From NCBI GenBank assembly GCA_002869855.2, contig NEWQ02000003.1, forward strand, positions 62,001 through 126,000: 64,000 nucleotides of DNA, written 5' to 3'. Positions 1 to 7,659 of this stretch are shown here, one piece after another. This stretch comes from Nitrospira sp. CG24D. GTDB taxonomy: Bacteria; Nitrospirota; Nitrospiria; Nitrospirales; Nitrospiraceae. The position numbers and the translations under genes are program-made. Numbering within the stretch: position 1 is the stretch's first letter; each line of letters opens with the position of its first letter. Below the pieces are notes generated by a model. That model saw only the letters and a list, made by a program, of their open reading frames with translations, ran no database searches and was not told the origin of the DNA.

Positions 1-177
1 TCCCACCAGACCGATGGTCTTGATCATCGCCAAACGATCCACCGCAAGACACACGTGGAGCGGCAGGATACAGGCTGCGACCGCCGGTCCGATCCAGCCC
101 TTCGAAGAAGCCGCCCCCAGCACAGAGGCCCACCAGGTGAGTTGAAAGGCGGCAACGTTGACGACCTTGTTCAGCAT
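1..177 (-). CDS. DUF2878-family membrane protein (5' part only)
   Basis: Only the first 59 codons lie in the window; the gene continues past the left edge. The protein starts MLNKVVNVAAFQLTWWASVL and goes on with hydrophobic stretches separated by a GWIGP turn, which is the N-terminal pattern of DUF2878 (small integral membrane proteins of unknown function). The ATG overlaps the stop of the upstream cyclopropane-synthase-like gene by 7 bp (ATGCTGA), so it is the next member of the same operon. A second DUF2878 protein lies at 5710-6261 in the same cluster. Family assignment is by recognition; function is unknown. Confidence 0.7.
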   Translation of the reverse strand, partial: MLNKVVNVAAFQLTWWASVLGAASSKGWIGPAVAACILPLHVCLAVDRLAMIKTIGLVG

Positions 178-1475
178 GCGACGGGGGCGCCACGCCAACC
201 GGATTTGGCCAGGAGCAGATGAACATTACTGATCGAACGCTCTGTAAAACCTCCTTCGCAATAGCTAAGATAAAACTCCCACAGCCGCAGAAAGTCAGAC
301 GGATACCCGAGTGCCGTGATTGGCAAAAGCGCCTGAGCCGCATTCTTCCGCCACGCTTGAAGCGTCGGGACGTAGTGCGCCCCGATGTCTTCCAACTGCA
401 CGAGATTGAACCCTCCGCTCTTCGCCGACGCGGCAATCAGCGCACTGACCGAAGGAATACAACTACCGGGAAACATGAAATGCTTGATAAAGTCGACGGA
501 CCGTTTGGCCCGCTCGTAGAGCTGCTCATCGATCGTGATGCCCTGCAGAAGCATCAGTCCGTCGGATTTCAGCATCCGATTGCAGACCTCAAAGTAGGCC
601 TCGAAATAGTGATGGCCGACCGCCTCGATCATCTCGATGGAGACCAGCTTGTCAAAGCGATGTTTCAACTGAGGGAGATCGCGATAGTCTGTCTGAATGA
701 CCGTCACCCGATCCCGCAGTCCCGCTGCATCCACACGCTGCACCGCCAAATCAAACTGCTGTCGGGAGATCGTCGTCGTCGTCACACGACACCTGTACTG
801 TGAGGCCGCATGAATGGCGAACCCACCCCAGCCGGTGCCGATCTCCAGCAGATGATCGCTGGCGGACAGCTGCAATTTCCGGCAAATCCGGTCGTTCTTG
901 GCACGCGACGCGTCCGCCAGGGTGGCATCCGGACGTTCGAAGTACGCGCAGGAATACATCATCGTCTCATCAAGCACGAGGCGAAAGAATTCGTTACCCA
1001 GGTCGTAATGGGCGGCAATGTTCTTCCGGCTGCCCGTCTTCGTATTGCGATTGAGCCAATGCATGGCCTTGAGCAAGGGCCGTGTCAGTATCGCAAGACC
1101 TCCTTCCACACCGTCCAGCAACTCGCGATTGAGGACAAAGATACGAACCAGTGTCGTGAGATCGTCACAGCTCCAGAATCCACGCCTGTAAGCATCGGCG
1201 ACCCCGATCGTCCCGCCCAAGGCGATATCGGCATAGGTGTGCGGATTGCGGATCGTGATCGTCGCCTGTAGCGGACAGGCCGGGGTCAGCTGACCAAATG
1301 TATGCCTCTCGCAGCCGTCGACCACGATCACTGAGCCCTGGCGGAGAGATTGCATCCGGACAAAGACCGCTCGTCGGGTAAGCCGGTACAATTGCGCCAG
1401 CACACGTGAAGGCGGGGAGACTGGGCCCGATGTCCGCTCACCCATCACATCTGAGGGAATCGTGGTGTCACTCAT
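171..1475 (-). CDS. cfa: Cyclopropane-fatty-acyl-phospholipid synthase family methyltransferase
   Basis: The 434-residue protein is a SAM-dependent methyltransferase of the CFA synthase family, which adds a methylene bridge to unsaturated acyl chains of membrane phospholipids. Visible signatures are the N-terminal domain, the AAHYDLGNEFF segment before the catalytic domain, the SAM-binding loop LEIGTGWGGFA, and downstream EMIEAVGHHYF and FMFPGSCIPS motifs, all typical of the family. The start at 1475 is chosen because its ATG forms a 4-bp ATGA overlap with the stop of the DUF1365 gene upstream; a longer in-frame extension would run far into that gene. Partnering with DUF1365 and an FAD oxidoreductase is a recurrent gene set in light- and stress-induced clusters. 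It appears full-length. Confidence 0.9.
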   Translation of the reverse strand: MSDTTIPSDVMGERTSGPVSPPSRVLAQLYRLTRRAVFVRMQSLRQGSVIVVDGCERHTFGQLTPACPLQATITIRNPHTYADIALGGTIGVADAYRRGFWSCDDLTTLVRIFVLNRELLDGVEGGLAILTRPLLKAMHWLNRNTKTGSRKNIAAHYDLGNEFFRLVLDETMMYSCAYFERPDATLADASRAKNDRICRKLQLSASDHLLEIGTGWGGFAIHAASQYRCRVTTTTISRQQFDLAVQRVDAAGLRDRVTVIQTDYRDLPQLKHRFDKLVSIEMIEAVGHHYFEAYFEVCNRMLKSDGLMLLQGITIDEQLYERAKRSVDFIKHFMFPGSCIPSVSALIAASAKSGGFNLVQLEDIGAHYVPTLQAWRKNAAQALLPITALGYPSDFLRLWEFYLSYCEGGFTERSISNVHLLLAKSGWRGAPVAC

Positions 1476-2263
1476 AGGTGTAGATGATTCGTCGCCACAG
1501 GCGACGCCTCCTTCCGTTTCTTCGGATGTGAAAGAAATGGCACCCCTTTCATCCAGAGCCGCAAGGCCTGCCAATGAATCGCACCAATAACCTTGGCCGT
1601 CATCAGGGGATATTGCACCAGCACCCGCGCCAGAGCAGTGCCAGACAGCTCCTTTCGCTGCAACACCATCGTCGCGTCAAAGAAGGGATGCCCGTCGCGC
1701 AGGTTCACCATGTGAATCGCCAGCTGTTTCCTCGGTTCGGTGAACCGCCAGTCATAGGCCACATCCATGTCGATGAAGGGAGAGATATGGAACTCTTTCG
1801 TGAGATGAAACCGCTTGCGTGAACCGTCAGCCAGGTTGTCTCTGTCGCCAAGCACATAACAGTGCCGTTCGCCCCACGGAGTATTCGTGATTTCCGCGAC
1901 GATTGCCTCGACATGTTTTCCAGACCCGTCGTAACAAAAGAAGAAACTCACCGGATTGAAGACGTAGCCGAAATAGCGGCAATGGGTGAGCAGCCTGATG
2001 GGACCCGTCGGTCGGCAACCAGTACGAGCCTCGACCAGTTGGCGGATCAATGCATCCAGCGGGATGGTTGGATCGCCGACATGATCCGTCCGTTGAAACG
2101 AGGCGAGATTCCCTCGCCCCACAGACCAGAGCCAGCGATCCGTGAAGACGGTCGGCAGTTCTTCCAGATCCAGAAACATCATGAACAGCCGGTAGGTAAA
2201 CGCATGGGACACCGGACTGAAACGGCGGTGCCGGACAGTTCCTGTATAGATGCAACTCTTCAT
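1472..2263 (-). CDS. DUF1365 family protein
   Basis: This 263-residue protein matches DUF1365: KSCIYTGTVRHRRFSPVSHAF near the start, the central HCRYFGYVFNPVSFFFCYD block, and HVSPF-like and YPLMTAKVIGAIHWQALRLW segments at the end. The family has no firmly assigned reaction. It almost always sits next to an FAD-dependent amine-oxidase-like protein and a CFA-like methyltransferase, which suggests a shared step in lipid modification. The start at 2263 is set by an ATGA overlap with the FAD gene; the downstream stop overlaps cfa in the same way, so the three genes should be translationally coupled. Length fits the family. Confidence 0.88.
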   Translation of the reverse strand: MKSCIYTGTVRHRRFSPVSHAFTYRLFMMFLDLEELPTVFTDRWLWSVGRGNLASFQRTDHVGDPTIPLDALIRQLVEARTGCRPTGPIRLLTHCRYFGYVFNPVSFFFCYDGSGKHVEAIVAEITNTPWGERHCYVLGDRDNLADGSRKRFHLTKEFHISPFIDMDVAYDWRFTEPRKQLAIHMVNLRDGHPFFDATMVLQRKELSGTALARVLVQYPLMTAKVIGAIHWQALRLWMKGVPFLSHPKKRKEASPVATNHLHL

Positions 2264-3519
2264 GAGGATAAATCCTTGCCGAACGGCTTGCAGGCCGCCA
2301 GGGCGCTCTTGACCGCGTCCTCGTGAAACCCGAACCCCCAGTAGGCCCCGCAATACGACGTCCGGTTCACGCCGCTGATCTCACCGTGCCGCTTCTGCGC
2401 CGCGACGGCGGCAGGGGAATAGACCGGATGGTGATAGGTGATCCGCCGAATGATCTTCCTGGGATCGATTGCCTGCGTATGATTCAACGTGACGCAAAAC
2501 TCACGGGATGCCGTGAGGCCCTGCAGCCGGTTCATGTGATAGGTCACCACCGCGCGATCCGGCTGATTCCTGAGCAGATGATAGTTCCACGCCGCCCAGG
2601 CCAGTTTGCGACGGGGGAGAAGCGAGGTGTCGGTATGGAGGACCGCTTCATTGTCGTGATAGGGGATTGCGCCGAGAACCTCTCTCTCCGCCGGCGAGGG
2701 ATCCGCCAACATCGAAAGAGCCTGATCGCTATGTGCCGCAATGATCACATGGTCGAACCGCATCGTGCGCCCGACCCCCCCCTGCGTCAGACGGAGTTCG
2801 ACCGAGTCTGAGTGGCGGACGACGGACTCGACCGGCGCATTCAGCAGAATCCGATCACGAAACGGCGCGATCAGCCTCTCCATATAACGTTGCGAGCCGC
2901 CCTTGATCACCCTCCAGACAGGACGCTCGTTCACGGACAGCATCCCGTGATTTTTGAAGAACTGCACCAGATAGCGGGCCGGAAATCCCCACATGGTGGC
3001 GTGGTCGGTCGACCAGATTGCGGCTCCCATCGGCACAATATAATGGTTGATGAACTCGCTCGAGTAGCGGTTTGCCTCGAGATACGCCCCGAGCGATGGG
3101 CCGGGATCCGGCTGGCTGAGGAGCTCCACTGATTCCCGATTGAAGTGGAGGATATCGCGGATCATGCGATAGAACGACGGCCGAAGCAGATTGCGGCGCT
3201 GGGAAAAGAGGGTGTTCATTGATGTACCGTTGTACTCCAGACCCGTCTGCTCGCACTTCACGCTGAAACTCATGTCGCTCGCCTGCGATTCGACGCCGAG
3301 CTTCTTCAACAGCGCAATGAAATTCGGGTAGGTCCAGTCGTTGAAGACAATGAATCCGGTATCGATTGCGAAGGTCCGGCCATCCATGCTCACGTCGTGC
3401 GTATTCGTGTGTCCTCCGATATAGTCCGCCGCCTCGAACACGGTGATCTCATGCTCACGATGCAACAGGTACGCAGCTACCATTCCGGAAACGCCTGTGC
3501 CGACGATCGCGATCTTCAT
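2260..3519 (-). CDS. FAD/NAD(P)-dependent amine-oxidase-like oxidoreductase
   Basis: The 419-residue flavoprotein begins with a classic dinucleotide-binding motif (IAIVGTGVSGMVAAYLL, then E at the end of beta-2 in ITVFEAADYIGGHTNT). It continues with the DTGFIVFNDWTYPNF and GYWGFGFHEDAVKSA-type blocks seen in the amine-oxidase/desaturase-like proteins paired with DUF1365. The substrate is not known; association with cfa and DUF1365 suggests an acyl-lipid or related hydrophobic substrate. Its ATG overlaps the TGA of an open frame that follows the lipocalin gene. The protein is cytoplasmic or peripheral, with no signal peptide. It appears intact. Confidence 0.88.
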   Translation of the reverse strand: MKIAIVGTGVSGMVAAYLLHREHEITVFEAADYIGGHTNTHDVSMDGRTFAIDTGFIVFNDWTYPNFIALLKKLGVESQASDMSFSVKCEQTGLEYNGTSMNTLFSQRRNLLRPSFYRMIRDILHFNRESVELLSQPDPGPSLGAYLEANRYSSEFINHYIVPMGAAIWSTDHATMWGFPARYLVQFFKNHGMLSVNERPVWRVIKGGSQRYMERLIAPFRDRILLNAPVESVVRHSDSVELRLTQGGVGRTMRFDHVIIAAHSDQALSMLADPSPAEREVLGAIPYHDNEAVLHTDTSLLPRRKLAWAAWNYHLLRNQPDRAVVTYHMNRLQGLTASREFCVTLNHTQAIDPRKIIRRITYHHPVYSPAAVAAQKRHGEISGVNRTSYCGAYWGFGFHEDAVKSALAACKPFGKDLSS

Positions 3520-3698
3520 ACGATCTTCAGCGCCTCGTTGATCGGGTCCGGACCAGGCCAGATCGCAATATAGGTCGCCACAATATTGACTCCCGGTATG
3601 ATTCTCTTGCGCTGGCCGTTGAGCTCCAACTGAATCCCCGGCCAGGCAGATCTGTCAACACATAGCGATCGACTGGTTCCATTCCATCCTGGAACACA
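3516..3698 (-). other. Open frame after the lipocalin stop; possible gene remnant or readthrough tail
   Basis: Between the lipocalin stop (TAG, 3699-3701) and the FAD gene start lies about 180 bp that stays open in the lipocalin frame for some 60 codons and ends at a TGA overlapping the FAD-gene ATG. The second half reads like real protein (IQLELNGQRKRIIPGVNIV followed by ATYIAIWPGPDPINEALKIV). No ATG and no ribosome binding site precede it in that frame. It could be the tail of a decayed gene, a readthrough extension of the lipocalin, or chance. No family is recognised. Confidence 0.3.
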
Positions 3699-4229
3699 CT
3701 AGTTCCACCGTTGCGGCACCTTGCGGACTTTAGAGATATCGTAGCCCTGTTCAGCAATGAGCCGCAGAAACCGCTCGTAATCAACTTCAGAAAGCTGCGG
3801 TGTGCGCGCCATCAGCCAGACATAATCGCGCTGTGTCCTGCCGATGATGGTCTGATCATAGGCATCATCCACGAAGATGATGCGATAGTCGGACTTGATC
3901 GGCCAGATGAATTGCATACCCCAGACGGCATTCGATTGCGTATCGATGATATAGCCTGTCGGATGATAGGTCTTGCGCGCGCCCTCAAATCCGCCCTCGC
4001 GGAAACTGAAGGTCGTGGCCACGGTGCCATCCCCGGCCAGGCGATAGGACTCCATGGCGTTGTAGGCGTTCGTCTCAATAAAGGTTGGAATATTGGCGAT
4101 GACATACCAGTCCCCCATGAACCGCTCCAAGTCCACGGCCGTCGCAGTGTGAATGGGTGGTGGGCTGCTGCAGGCTGCGAGTGCGAGCAGCACAACGGGC
4201 ATGAAGAATGACGGGCTCATAGATGACAT
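3699..4229 (-). CDS. blc: Lipocalin-family outer-membrane lipoprotein (Blc-like)
   Basis: This 176-residue protein has a lipoprotein signal peptide (hydrophobic VVLLALAAC with the lipidated Cys near residue 20) followed by the lipocalin hallmark FMGDWYVIANIPTFIETNAYNA. C-terminal blocks DYVWLMARTP and GYDISKVRKVPQRW are typical of bacterial lipocalin (Blc). Blc-type proteins bind fatty acids or lysophospholipids at the outer membrane and are usually stress-induced, which fits a cluster that also carries cfa. ATG at 4229 is used; a second in-frame ATG at 4220 is possible. It lies 7 bp after the DUF6134 gene. Full length. Confidence 0.88.
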   Translation of the reverse strand: MSSMSPSFFMPVVLLALAACSSPPPIHTATAVDLERFMGDWYVIANIPTFIETNAYNAMESYRLAGDGTVATTFSFREGGFEGARKTYHPTGYIIDTQSNAVWGMQFIWPIKSDYRIIFVDDAYDQTIIGRTQRDYVWLMARTPQLSEVDYERFLRLIAEQGYDISKVRKVPQRWN

Positions 4230-4236
4230 GTGTGCC

Positions 4237-4911
4237 TCACTGGAGCGTATAGCGAAGGGTATCGCCCTTCTTCGTGGTGGATTGGAGTGCGACCCATCTG
4301 CCGTTCAAGGTGTACCAGAGATCGACCGCAAACTTATCCGTCACGATCCGGCGGTGGATCGCTCGCGTCGGGACTCCCTGCACGGGGATCGTCTCTTCAC
4401 CCACCGCGAGAATAGACACCGGCTGATGTTCGCCGGTCTGCGAATTCAACAATCGCTCGCCCTTGATCCACTCAGGGTTCCAGTAGGCAAAGGTCTTGAT
4501 GCATCCCTCGCCGGACCAGTTCCCGGCCTGTGTCTGCACCTGCAACTGCCCGTTCCGAAAGATTCCGTTCACAAAGAAAGAATCGCCGTTATCATCCGTC
4601 TCCGCACGAATCTCTCGTAGGCACGTTCCCTCCCATGTTTCGACGTTGGTATGCCGATAGGTGTAGACCGTGATGTACAAGAACTTGACGGTGAAGTGTG
4701 CGTCTACCTTGACCTGGGTCCGCTCACCTTCCGAAGAGACATCAAAGCGCTGGTGTCCGATTTCATCCTTGCCAAGGAAGACCTTGAAGTCATACGTCTG
4801 AGAGCTCGCACTCCACGCCTCTTCGGAAACGCCTCCAAGGCACGTCAGGAAGACGAGAAGGGTTACCGCGACGATACGAAACCCGCTGGTCACGGAACAC
4901 GCGCTAACCAT
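4237..4911 (-). CDS. DUF6134 family secreted protein
   Basis: The 224-residue protein has an N-terminal signal sequence (VTLLVFLTCLGGVSEEAWSA) and then the DUF6134 pattern: YDFKVFLGKDEIGHQRFDV, FLYITVYTYRHTNVETWEGTC and RAETDDNGDSF. The function of the family is unknown; it is predicted to act in the periplasm. The ATG at 4911 overlaps the end of the DUF1295 gene by 8 bp, so it was preferred over an upstream in-frame ATG that would lie deep inside DUF1295. The neighbours DUF1295 and DUF2878 recur together in related clusters. Confidence 0.75.
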   Translation of the reverse strand: MVSACSVTSGFRIVAVTLLVFLTCLGGVSEEAWSASSQTYDFKVFLGKDEIGHQRFDVSSEGERTQVKVDAHFTVKFLYITVYTYRHTNVETWEGTCLREIRAETDDNGDSFFVNGIFRNGQLQVQTQAGNWSGEGCIKTFAYWNPEWIKGERLLNSQTGEHQPVSILAVGEETIPVQGVPTRAIHRRIVTDKFAVDLWYTLNGRWVALQSTTKKGDTLRYTLQ

Positions 4912-5713
4912 GAGGTCTGCCTCCTGGAAGGGGAGCATACATATCTTGTTTCGGCATACCAGGAATGAAGGCATTTGTTCTGGTGATGTACGCTCGGTAC
5001 GCAGGTCGCCGGTCGACAATGGTCTGTTCCACCAAGGTCACCCCTGAGAATTTCAAAAGCATGTATGTGAGGAGCAGCGGCCCCACGACCGCCCACCAGG
5101 CCCCGGCCGCCAGCGCAAAGAGGGAGAAGCCCCACCAGATCAGGCACTCGCCAAAGTAGTTGGGATGACGTGTGTAGCGCCAGAGTCCGCGGTCCATTAC
5201 CTTGCCGTGGTTCTCCGGGTCGGCCTTGAACTCTGACAGCTGCCAATCCCCGATGCCTTCGAAGATCATGCCGATGGTCCATACCGTCACCGCGAGTACA
5301 TCGAATGCCCCCCAATCGACCGGAACGGTGAGAGCGGGCCACAGAGGCATGGAGATGATCCAGGCCAGTCCCGCCTGAAACCAGAAGATGAGGCCGAGAC
5401 TCTTCAATGCGAAATTGGGTTCGTATTTCTGGCGAATGTCTCGATAACGCCGGTCTTCGGGCTCACCCCAGTTGCGATGGATGATATGGCCTGATAGGCG
5501 CACGGCCCACAGCACAACCAGCGTCAGGATGAGCGTCGTCCGTCCCGTATAGGGCTCCGCACCGGTGGCGTACACCGTCGCGGCGGCGAGGAGCATCAAG
5601 GCCCACACGCCGTCCACGATGCTCACATCGCGCTTGAGGACGCTGACCACCCACGTCAGCGTCGCCAGACCCAGCGTTGAAACCAGTCCTAAGAAATAGA
5701 TCGATAGACTCAT
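4904..5713 (-). CDS. DUF1295 membrane protein (steroid 5-alpha-reductase-like fold)
   Basis: The 269-residue protein has about six transmembrane segments and the DUF1295 signature: VSIVDGVWAL near the N-terminus, HIIHRNWGEPEDRRYRDIRQ in the middle and GLWRYTRHPNYFGECLIWWG near the C-terminus. The last is the conserved SAM/cofactor-binding motif shared with isoprenylcysteine methyltransferases and steroid reductases. The chemistry is not known for this branch; a lipid or isoprenoid substrate in the inner membrane is likely. Start overlaps the stop of the upstream DUF2878 gene (ATGA). Confidence 0.87.
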   Translation of the reverse strand: MSLSIYFLGLVSTLGLATLTWVVSVLKRDVSIVDGVWALMLLAAATVYATGAEPYTGRTTLILTLVVLWAVRLSGHIIHRNWGEPEDRRYRDIRQKYEPNFALKSLGLIFWFQAGLAWIISMPLWPALTVPVDWGAFDVLAVTVWTIGMIFEGIGDWQLSEFKADPENHGKVMDRGLWRYTRHPNYFGECLIWWGFSLFALAAGAWWAVVGPLLLTYMLLKFSGVTLVEQTIVDRRPAYRAYITRTNAFIPGMPKQDMYAPLPGGRPHG

Positions 5714-6261
5714 GACGTCTTCTTCTCCAGCAGGCCGGCATAGCCGTCAAAGCGAGCCGATAACGCCAGCAGCAGCGGCGTCAGCACCGCCCAGCCGATG
5801 GCCAGAGCTAACAGTCCCGCGGGCATATTGCCGAATTCCAGCGCGCCCAGGCGGAGGCCGCCATAATAGGCGGCAGGACCCCCGGCAGCTCCAAACACCA
5901 CTGCGATGACCCAACGCCCCCTCATCCAACGCAACGAAACATTCAAGAGGGTTGCGAAGAGCCCCCACAACGCTACGATCCAATACGGGGCAATGTTTTG
6001 GATCATGATTCCCGAGGAATACTGAATCCAGCCCTGCCATACCAACAGGCTATCGAAGACGAGTCCCAAGGCGAGCGCCAGGAATACCAGTGTGAGTTCA
6101 GCCATCGGCAGGGGAGCACGAAGCACATGCCCGGCCACCACCCCCGTCGTCACCAGCAGGCCGATCCAGGGCTGGTGCACCGCGGCGCTCCACACGCATG
6201 CAAACCAGCCGATCTGAAAGAGCACAAAGTTGCTCACGATCATCGTGGTGCTCATCTTCAT
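5710..6261 (-). CDS. DUF2878-family membrane protein
   Basis: The 183-residue, very hydrophobic protein has 5-6 predicted membrane segments. It opens with SNFVLFQIGWFACVWSAAVH and has APLPMAELTLVFLALALGLVFD, the recognisable DUF2878 pattern. It is a paralogue of the partial gene at the left edge of the window: both show N-x-x-x-FQ-x-x-W followed by WIG. Start at 6261 gives an ATGA overlap with the stop of the truncated methyltransferase; MSTTM six bases further on is an alternative. Function unknown. Confidence 0.8.
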   Translation of the reverse strand: MKMSTTMIVSNFVLFQIGWFACVWSAAVHQPWIGLLVTTGVVAGHVLRAPLPMAELTLVFLALALGLVFDSLLVWQGWIQYSSGIMIQNIAPYWIVALWGLFATLLNVSLRWMRGRWVIAVVFGAAGGPAAYYGGLRLGALEFGNMPAGLLALAIGWAVLTPLLLALSARFDGYAGLLEKKTS

Positions 6262-6893
6262 GACGCACTCACCGCTGGTCTTTCGAAGAGATAGTGACTG
6301 ACGCCCCACTGCCGGCCCTCCTCATAGCTGAACAGCTCGGCACAGGCCATAAAGAAGATACGCCACCGTCCCCACCAGGCTTGCGCATGGGCCTTGCCGT
6401 AGACCCGCTCGATCACGGGCCAGAGTGTCTCGCGAGCGGCATCCATATTGGCCAGCCAGGCGTTGGCCGTCTTCTCATAGTGCGTGCCGTCCCATCGCCA
6501 GCGGTCCACGCAGGCAAGATGGTCCTGACAGGCCAGCGGCAGGCCGTCGCTGGGCATCATCCCGCCCGTGAAAAACTGACGACTCATCCAGTCGGCGGGC
6601 CCCCGGTCTTCGAACAGGTACGAAGTGGCGCGATGCACGAATACGTGCATGAAGAACTGGCCGCCAGGTCTCAGCCATCGTCGGACGCGCGCAAATAGAT
6701 CAGGCCAGTTACGCATGTGTTCGAACATTTCCACCGACACCACCCGATCGAATTGCCCTGAGTCGACCTCGAACGTGTTCATGTCGCAGGTCATGACCCG
6801 AATCTGGTTCTGCAGGCCGCGTTCTCTGGCTTGGGCCTCGATGTAAGCCCGCTGCGAGCGAGAATTGGAGACCGCCGTGATACGACTGTCACT
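6258..6893 (-). pseudogene. N-terminally truncated CFA-like SAM methyltransferase
   Basis: About 210 residues match the C-terminal half of CFA-like class I methyltransferases: RITAVSNSRSQRAYIEAQ, VVSVEMFEHMRNWPDLF, FMHVFVHR and FFTGGMMPS. Proteins of this type are normally about 340 residues, with an N-terminal region and a glycine-rich SAM loop (ELGCGWG-like) before the RITAVSNS stretch. Here everything before that point is missing. Immediately upstream, homology switches to the end of the truncated DUF1722 gene in another frame. The only upstream ATG in frame (6935) lies inside that gene and adds unrelated residues. With no SAM loop the product should be inactive. Its stop still overlaps the next gene (ATGA). 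Confidence 0.8.
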
Positions 6894-7659
6894 GCGTCTT
6901 GAAGTAGCCCAGAATGTGCTGCAGCACATTGACATGTTTGCGGACCGTCGCCTTCACGGCCAACGCCTTCATGAACAGTTCCCCATACTTGAGGGCCAAC
7001 TCCTTGGGCCGATAGCGCTCCGCTTGACCGACCAGCCGACCGAGCTGTTGATAGTGCTGGGTGCTATGGGCCAGTAGCAGATACTTGTGGATCGTGTGGA
7101 ACCGCACCACCGCCTGTCTCGTGACTCCGTTCTGAAGCAGATCCTGATAGCGGCGATAGCAAAACACTCGCTCGATAAAATTCTCTCTCAACGGCGCATC
7201 ACAGAGCCGCCCTTCCTCCTCGACCGGAATCAGCGGGAAGTGCTCGACGAAGGCCCGTGCAAATATCCCCACGCCATTGTGGCTCGGCATCGCTTGTTCC
7301 GTGTAGACGCGCACCCGCTCGATCCCGCAACTTGGCGAACCTCTCTTAAAGACATAACCGGATAAATCCAGATTCCCTAGTTCCGGGAGGCGGCCCGTGG
7401 TCATCTTCTCCAGCATCCGCGTATGGTCTCGCCCGCTCTTGATGGTCAGAAGGCGGGGATGCGCTGGATCGCCCACCAGCCGCATCGCCTCGCGAGGAGT
7501 CCCCAGTCCTGCCTCAACCTCCGGACAGACCGGGACCCATTCCACGTAGGGGCCGAGCACATCGGTCAGAAAGTTATCGCGCTTATGCCCCCCGTCGAAC
7601 CGGACTTCGTCTCCGAGGAGACAGCGGCTGATCCCGAGACGGATCGGTCCGGGCGTCAT
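6889..7659 (-). CDS. DUF523-DUF1722 fusion protein (YbbK/YbgA-like), C-terminally truncated
   Basis: The N-terminal DUF523 domain (about residues 5-145) shows GISRCLLGDEVRFDGGHKR, PVCPEVEAGLGTPREAMRL and KRGSPSCG with conserved cysteines. DUF1722 follows, with HTIHKYLLLAHS and ending at HVNVLQHILGYFKTQ then TGA. DUF1722 normally continues for another 60 or so residues; these are absent and the sequence passes straight into the middle of a methyltransferase gene. The protein is therefore 256 residues instead of about 320. YbgA-type genes are classic neighbours of photolyase and have been tied to light or redox stress; the biochemistry is unsettled. Start is fixed by ATGA overlap with phrB. Confidence 0.85.
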   Translation of the reverse strand: MTPGPIRLGISRCLLGDEVRFDGGHKRDNFLTDVLGPYVEWVPVCPEVEAGLGTPREAMRLVGDPAHPRLLTIKSGRDHTRMLEKMTTGRLPELGNLDLSGYVFKRGSPSCGIERVRVYTEQAMPSHNGVGIFARAFVEHFPLIPVEEEGRLCDAPLRENFIERVFCYRRYQDLLQNGVTRQAVVRFHTIHKYLLLAHSTQHYQQLGRLVGQAERYRPKELALKYGELFMKALAVKATVRKHVNVLQHILGYFKTQ

